DNA of 64,000 nt from Rhizobium sp. Root1220 (lineage in GTDB: Bacteria > Pseudomonadota > Alphaproteobacteria > Rhizobiales > Rhizobiaceae): NCBI RefSeq assembly GCF_001426265.1, contig NZ_LMDG01000005.1, positions 84,757 through 148,756 of the forward strand, in the 5' to 3' direction. The translations under genes were made by a program, and so were the position numbers. This document shows, piece by piece, positions 59,447-64,000 of this stretch. Numbering within the stretch: position 1 is the first letter of the stretch; each line of letters starts with the position of its first letter. The notes under the pieces are model-generated. The model worked only from the letters and a program-made list of their open reading frames with translations, was not told the DNA's origin and did not search any database.

Positions 59447-60016
59447 CTAGATGCGCTCCATAGTCGCGATGAGCGACGTTGCCATCCGTTTCGCTTGGCG
59501 GGCAGGCTCCACCGACCGAGTGATCTGAGCAACGGCCGTCGCCCCCTCCTGAAGGAGATTGATATCGTATGCCAGACGCTGCGGGTCACGGAACCTCGCG
59601 GCGTGAGTAAGCTCTTCGAAGTAGGCGAGCGACAGCCGCTTGTGCATCTCCGCGGCGCGAAACACCGGATCGGCAGTGTGCCTATGCTCTCCCGCAGCAG
59701 CCATGAAGCCGCAGCCTCGGAACTCCTTGTCTTTGAACCAAAGCTCGAGGAAGTCGAACGTTGCAAGAATACGGCCGACAGGATCGACAGCCCGCGCATC
59801 GACAAAATCGCGCAACTCACGGCGATCCGCGTCGTCACGCCGATTCAAGACGGCCACGATCAGGTCCTCCTTTGTTTCGAAGTGCCGGTACAGCGTCGTT
59901 TTCGCAACTCCGCTTTCCGTCACTATCAAGTCTATGCCCGTCGCATTGAACCCGTGTTCGTCGAAAAGCCGCTGGGCGGTCTCCAGCAAATGGTCCTTGA
60001 TTTCTGATCTCCGCAT
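59447..60016 (-). CDS. TetR-family transcriptional regulator
   Basis: 189 residues. The N-terminal HTH is GIDLIVTESGVAKTTLYRHF then ETKEDLIVAVL. The C-terminal ligand domain is helical. It is divergent from the DUF417 gene with GATACC-N4-GGTATC between, a likely operator. Confidence 0.9.
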   Translation of the reverse strand: MRRSEIKDHLLETAQRLFDEHGFNATGIDLIVTESGVAKTTLYRHFETKEDLIVAVLNRRDDADRRELRDFVDARAVDPVGRILATFDFLELWFKDKEFRGCGFMAAAGEHRHTADPVFRAAEMHKRLSLAYFEELTHAARFRDPQRLAYDINLLQEGATAVAQITRSVEPARQAKRMATSLIATMERI

Positions 60017-60157
60017 CGTGGCTCCTTGCGAAACTGATCTGTATCTCGAAAACTAGGAGTTCATCGAGCAAAAGGCAACATGCGAGCAATACTGATTGAT
60101 ACAATCGCGATTTCGTGATTCGCTAACGATACCGATCAGTAGTATTTAGTTGTCATT

Positions 60158-60173
60158 GATACCAGACGGTATC
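60158..60173. promoter_or_regulatory. TetR-type operator GATACC-AGAC-GGTATC
   Basis: Perfect 6+6 dyad with a 4-base spacer, 57 bases before the DUF417 start. A partial copy (GATACCGATCAGTAGT) is at 60128-60143. Confidence 0.6.
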
Positions 60174-60229
60174 GTTTTTAAAACGCAGGCGAAGGGCCTG
60201 CTGATAGCAAATCCGATGGGAGAAGATAA

Positions 60230-60757
60230 ATGGTTGAGATTAGCTACGACTTGAAAGTTCAGCAAACATCAAAGCGCATCCAAACACTTCAGAATTTGGC
60301 GCAAGCATATGGTCGACCAGCCACAACAATCGGCATATACATGTCGCTCACCTTGATCTATGCGTGGTTCGGCGGCATGAAGTTCACCGCCTATGAGGCA
60401 CACGGCCTTGTCGATTTGGTCAGCAACAACCCACTGGTAAGCTGGATGTACTCGATCTTGGGCGTTCGAGGATTTTCAAATTTCCTCGGTGTGCTCGAAA
60501 TCAGTATCGGGGCGCTCTTAGGTGCTAGACTTCTCAGCCCGATATACTCGCTGATTGGAGGCTTACTGTCCTCTGGCCTGTTTTTCACCACCATCAGCTT
60601 CATGATCACAACCCCAGGCGTGGTCGTGCCGGAACTCGGATTCCCAGCTATTTCCGTCGCTCCTGGGCAGTTCCTTCTAAAGGACGTAGGCCTTCTGGCA
60701 GTGTCACTCTGGATTGCAATCGATTCCCTTATCGCAGTACGGCCCACAAGGACGTAG
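60230..60757 (+). CDS. DUF417 (YkgB/RclC-like) membrane protein
   Basis: 175 residues with about four membrane helices. GIYMSLTLIYAWFGGMKFTA, VDLVSNNPLVSWMYSILGVR and LGVLEISIGALLGARLLSPI match DUF417. E. coli RclC of this family helps survive reactive chlorine. The TetR dyad upstream suggests induction by a ligand. Confidence 0.85.
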   Translation: MVEISYDLKVQQTSKRIQTLQNLAQAYGRPATTIGIYMSLTLIYAWFGGMKFTAYEAHGLVDLVSNNPLVSWMYSILGVRGFSNFLGVLEISIGALLGARLLSPIYSLIGGLLSSGLFFTTISFMITTPGVVVPELGFPAISVAPGQFLLKDVGLLAVSLWIAIDSLIAVRPTRT

Positions 60758-60785
60758 AGCCAATAAGCCGACGTTATGATTTCAA

Positions 60786-60813
60786 GGCGAACACTCTCAT
60801 TAGGGTGTTCGCC
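60786..60813 (+). terminator. Hairpin terminator after the DUF417 gene
   Basis: GGCGAACAC/GTGTTCGCC perfect 9-bp stem with a 10-base loop, followed by GTTTCAT. The T-run is weak. Confidence 0.65.
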
Positions 60814-60975
60814 GTTTCATAATTAGGCAACACATGGCATTCTTTCACCGTGATCTTTTTCACTGTCGGCATGGAGGATTGATGGCGTGAGCGCATTGTC
60901 CGGCACTGACTTGCGCCTTGATATATGGGCGAATTTTGGATTCATTGAACGCTGAGTTTCATACTCGGGTTCGCG

Positions 60976-61822
60976 ATGAACTTCGGATCGATTTGCACCT
61001 TCATTGCCACAACAGAGTTGGTGTCGAAGCGGAGGCCGGCTCGATTTCTGGCTTTGGCCGAATGCGCCGTATGGGCGGCGATCGCGTATCTCGTTCTCGA
61101 TAAACTGCCGACCCTGCACGACGGATGGGGTCACTGGGCGCACATAGTCGGTGCAGCCATCGTTTTCGGCATCGGCGTATACGTGAATGGTGCCTGCATA
61201 TTTGGTTCGGTCGGCCACTTCGGTAACGGAGAACTGGAGTTCGGATTCACGTTGCTCGGCATACTCGCGGTCCTGTCGCTCGACACCCTGTTCGGCTTAC
61301 GCGATGATCCGATGTCAATTAGCGGGCCACCCCCGCTCGCTCTCGAGAGCTTGCTGTTAGCTCTGGCGGCGTTTCTTGTTCTGAGACTAAGTATCTCGTG
61401 GAAAGCGGAGAGAAATTATCTGCGTTTGACGGCGGCGATGACCGCCGTGGGTGTGATGTCGGCGGCCTTGTCTGCCTATGCGTCCAGTTTCTCGATCACC
61501 ACCTCGATTGGATCGCTACTTTCCTTCCCAGTGACGAGTGCACTCATTTTCGTCTGTATGACGACGGGCAGTTTCATTTCTGCCCGAACCCGCGCATCGC
61601 TTCTCGCTGAGCTGGCCCACTTGGAGAAGCTTGCTACGCAAAACATTCGGGGCTTTGCTGATGGGCTTCGGAGCGCTCGTGATCCCTGGAGGGAATGACA
61701 CCCTTTTACTCGTGGGTTTTCCAATGGGAGCATGGCAAGCGTTCACTGCATATTTCATAATTGTTGCCACGCTTGCCGCACTGATCGGCAGGTTCGGTTC
61801 ACAAGCCAAGCCGTGGTCCTGA
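60976..61822 (+). pseudogene. YeeE/YedE-family sulfur transporter, frameshifted
   Basis: Frame 1 (60976-61698) has helices and VNGACIFGSVGHFGNGELEF, the Cys-containing sulfur motif. From about 61635 the family continues in another frame: RKTFGALLMGFGALVIPGGN then DTLLLVGFPMGAW, ending at 61822. The shift lies in GAGAAGCTTGCTACGC. The gene is broken or translated by an unusual shift; a sequencing error is also possible. Confidence 0.7.
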
Positions 61823-61845
61823 ACGTCCGAGGCGTCAAGAAACAC

Positions 61846-62808
61846 TCACGTCGGTTCGACCGAAAGAACAATCTTGCCTTTTGGTCTGGGAAGCTGCCCT
61901 TCAAGCATGAGATGGGCGTCGCGCGCGCGCTCGAAAGGCAGCGTAACGCCCACGTTGGTCCGGAGTTCGTTGTTTCTTACCAATGCAGATATGCGGCCGA
62001 GGCTCTTCGTGGAAACATCTACGAGAAAGAACTTCGCCATTACACCATGCTCTTGCGCGAGCGTTTCGTCGGGCTTGGACACCGCAGAAATCAACGTCCC
62101 GCCACGTTTCAGCACGTTAAACGACCTTGTTTGCGTCTCGCCACCCACAAAATCTATGACGGCGTCTAAATCTTGGACCTCGTCCTCGAATCGCGCCCCC
62201 GAATAATCGATCACGTGCCCTGCGCCTAGAGAACGGACGCGGCCTATGTCTTCACCAGAGGATGTGCAAAACGAGTTCAGTCCAAATCGTTTTGCGAGCT
62301 GAACAGCAAAGGCTCCGACGTTCCCCGCAGCCCCATGGATCAAAACCGTCTGACCTTCCACCAGGCCAGCTTGGTCGAACATCGCTTGCCATGCCGTAAC
62401 AGCGATAACCGGAAGCGACGCTGCCGTCACATGGTCGATCGAGGGCGGTTTCTTGTCGAGCATTGCGGCGTTGGCAACTGCATATTGCGCGTACCCACCG
62501 CAGAACCGCTTGTTGGTCACGCCGTATACTTGATCGCCTACCTGCAGATGATCGACGCCGTCTCCTACGGCGACGATCTGGCCGGATATGTCGGAACCGA
62601 GGATCAGAGGGAGCGGCTGGGGAAGAGCGCTGTTGCCGGAGCGAATCCATCCGTCCCACGGTCCGACCCCCGCGGCATGTACCCTGACGACCGCCTCGTT
62701 TGCTTCAAGTGGAGGCACCTCCATTCGCTCCAGCGTCATCACATCGGGCGTGCCGAACTCGTAAATGCGCCAGACGTCCCCTGAGAAGCTATCCGATCCG
62801 CCTGACAT
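61846..62808 (-). CDS. Zinc-type alcohol dehydrogenase-like/quinone oxidoreductase (MDR family)
   Basis: 320 residues from the ATG at 62808 (GGAGG 9 bases before); Met codons at 62817 and 62856 are also in frame. LILGSDISGQIVAVGDGVDH, then VLIHGAAGNVGAFAVQLAKR is the NADPH-binding glycine motif of quinone reductases. Catalytic zinc Cys residues are not evident. It reduces quinones or enals with NADPH. Confidence 0.88.
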   Translation of the reverse strand: MSGGSDSFSGDVWRIYEFGTPDVMTLERMEVPPLEANEAVVRVHAAGVGPWDGWIRSGNSALPQPLPLILGSDISGQIVAVGDGVDHLQVGDQVYGVTNKRFCGGYAQYAVANAAMLDKKPPSIDHVTAASLPVIAVTAWQAMFDQAGLVEGQTVLIHGAAGNVGAFAVQLAKRFGLNSFCTSSGEDIGRVRSLGAGHVIDYSGARFEDEVQDLDAVIDFVGGETQTRSFNVLKRGGTLISAVSKPDETLAQEHGVMAKFFLVDVSTKSLGRISALVRNNELRTNVGVTLPFERARDAHLMLEGQLPRPKGKIVLSVEPT

Positions 62809-62871
62809 TTGAGTCATCCTCCATTCCAACCGTGCGCGAGGGCATCGTCGTTTCAAGCCTGCGTTGAGGAT

Positions 62872-63291
62872 TCATTTGTCGGAAGAGGTCAGCGGTTCGT
62901 CACCAACTTGTACTATAAAGACGGCGAGAAGCGTGGCGGGCTCAGTCGTGCTTGCGTTCTCGCTTACTTTGTGCGCTGATCCGGGGAGCTCGAAGAACTG
63001 CTCTCCCGTCTTGTAGACCATCTCGTCTTCGTCGTTCACCTTACTGCGGATCGAGCCTGACAGTACCCTTGCGTAGACGAACGCCGACTTCGCATGTGTG
63101 TGTGGATCAGACTTGCCACCTGGCCCATAATTTACCACCAGCGCGACAAGCTTTTTGCCTGCGCTGTTTGGAAGTTCGTGTTCAAAGACGGGGACGACTT
63201 CTTCCAGTTCTCCGCCATAGGCCACCAACGCATGGGGCAATTGCATAGCGACAGACGTTGCGATGATGGTCGCGATCTGGAATGCGGACAT
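62872..63291 (-). CDS. Secreted-type cupin domain protein
   Basis: 139 residues. The start has a hydrophobic run (IATIIATSVAMQLPHALVAY). The cupin motifs are GGKSDPHTHAKSAFVYARVL and ELPGSAHKVSENAS. It may bind a metal. A broken relative lies at 55372-55753. It is in the same direction as the oxidoreductase gene and 63 bases upstream of it. Confidence 0.8.
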   Translation of the reverse strand: MSAFQIATIIATSVAMQLPHALVAYGGELEEVVPVFEHELPNSAGKKLVALVVNYGPGGKSDPHTHAKSAFVYARVLSGSIRSKVNDEDEMVYKTGEQFFELPGSAHKVSENASTTEPATLLAVFIVQVGDEPLTSSDK

Positions 63292-63948
63292 GTTGTTCCT
63301 CCCCGCTCTACACTCCTCAAGGACGATTGCCCTTATCGTCGGCCTCTCCCGAGCTGAGTTGCCTCAAATGATTGGTGGAGCGCGTATCTGTGAAATCAGG
63401 ATGTCGAAACAGAGCGCCGGGGTCTCCGAGAGGGGCTCCAGCAATGATCACAGTATACTCCAAATTGCCCGCCTCAGCCATCAATTGGTACACGGTCATT
63501 GTCGACCACTATGTAGCCTTTAAGCCCAATAGCCTCCTTAACGGGACGATAGGCGTGATGGGCCGTGTAGGTAGACGATCAAGTACACACTCAACAAACA
63601 AGCCGAAGCTCGGATTATTCAAGCCGATGTCTTGGTACTCGCACCGAAGCAGCATGGATTACCTGAGCTACCTTCTCAACGAAGCGGGCAGTTGGGACTT
63701 TCGCAAGACGACCTTGATAGGAGCGGCGGGCGGTACTCTGTAACTTCTGAGCTGCTCGATTGGTACGGATCGCGTGACAACAAAGGATTTGCGCAATCGT
63801 ATGACTGGCGCGTCATCGATGCCAAGCGCATCGCTGACCGACATAGCCAAGATGATAGTTCGAAGCCCCGTATTGAGATAACGGCAAGCATCAGCATCAA
63901 AGGTAACCGCCCGATTGGCACCGCCTGCCGCATAATGCCTTAATGGCC
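63292..63948. other. Stretch without a supported gene
   Basis: Frames on both strands (such as 63372-63743 +, 63676-63933 -) show no domains, and the best ones stop and resume in other frames. It may be a decayed gene. Confidence 0.4.
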
Positions 63949-63988
63949 TAAGACACGTGTTTAACGACGTCGTTAGCGACGTGTCTTA
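63949..63988. repeat. 40-bp near-perfect palindrome
   Basis: TAAGACACGT and ACGTGTCTTA flank GTTT-AACGACGTCGTT-AGCG; the centre AACGACGTCGTT is a perfect 12-bp palindrome. Only the four-base spacers fail to pair. It may be an operator or the end of an element lying to the right. Confidence 0.65.
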
Positions 63989-64000
63989 TGGGGGGATCGC

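Noticed and set aside
63372..63943. Two staggered + frames near the window end as a gene
   Set aside because: No domain, no ribosome site, and minus frames are equally open; left as an unassigned stretch.

Overview
The window looks like a Rhizobiaceae-type alphaproteobacterial chromosome (Rhizobium/Agrobacterium/Ensifer-like). The evidence is the chromosomal NDUFS4-like complex I accessory subunit, a DUF982 protein, GcrA- and CtrA-like regulators and the codon usage. It carries one complete, probably inducible prophage of 51.1 kb, inserted in a tRNA-Pro(TGG) gene.

Layout. 1-3159 is chromosome: an HlyD/EmrA membrane-fusion protein (cut by the window edge) divergent from a LysR regulator, a tRNA-Arg(TCT), and the complex I subunit. 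The intact tRNA-Pro (3160-3236) holds attL. A perfect 50-bp repeat of its 3' end lies at 54291-54340 (attR), directly after the integrase.

Prophage, left to right. First come three small + strand cargo genes, including a HEPN-like protein. Then follows one very long minus-strand block, read right to left: Cro-like repressor, a multi-HTH/sigma4-like protein, cell-cycle-type regulators (CtrA-like winged helix, GcrA homologue), RuvC-like resolvase, MT-A70-like methyltransferase, DnaB-like helicase, HNH protein, nucleotidase, DnaA domain IV protein, terminase, portal fused to an Acb1-type 2H phosphoesterase, Mu F-like protein, prohead protease/scaffold, cement, DUF2184 capsid, connectors, tail sheath (DUF3383), tube, frameshifted chaperone, tape measure, baseplate, fibres, and a holin/endolysin/Rz/Rz1 lysis cassette. 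The sheath, gp25, gpJ and gp138-type spike mean a contractile-tailed (myovirus) particle. Several single genes sit on the opposite strand inside this block and look like morons (acyltransferase, secreted protein, a pair in the head module, DUF1508, proline-rich peptide). A CI/LexA-type repressor at 43511-44317 is divergent from cro. From 46172 a + strand operon encodes RecT-like and NinB-like recombination proteins, an HNH nuclease, an adenine methyltransferase, and Xis/Int. The same 15-bp palindrome occurs in the cI/cro gap and in front of this rightward operon.

54341-64000 is chromosome again. It starts with a debris zone (tRNA-Arg-like 3' fragment, histidine kinase end, broken cupin), followed by an electrophile/xenobiotic-type cluster: alpha/beta hydrolase, MarR, VOC protein, Old Yellow Enzyme, TetR, DUF417/RclC-like protein, a frameshifted YeeE/YedE transporter, a quinone-type oxidoreductase and a cupin.

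The most striking content is a prophage set resembling the host DnaA-GcrA-CtrA-methyltransferase cell-cycle circuit. Next are the portal-Acb1 fusion, a programmed -1 frameshift in the tail chaperone, an 18-residue-repeat virion protein, and a LexA-like domain that has lost its catalytic dyad beside the repressor. All family assignments come from motif recognition by eye; no search was run.
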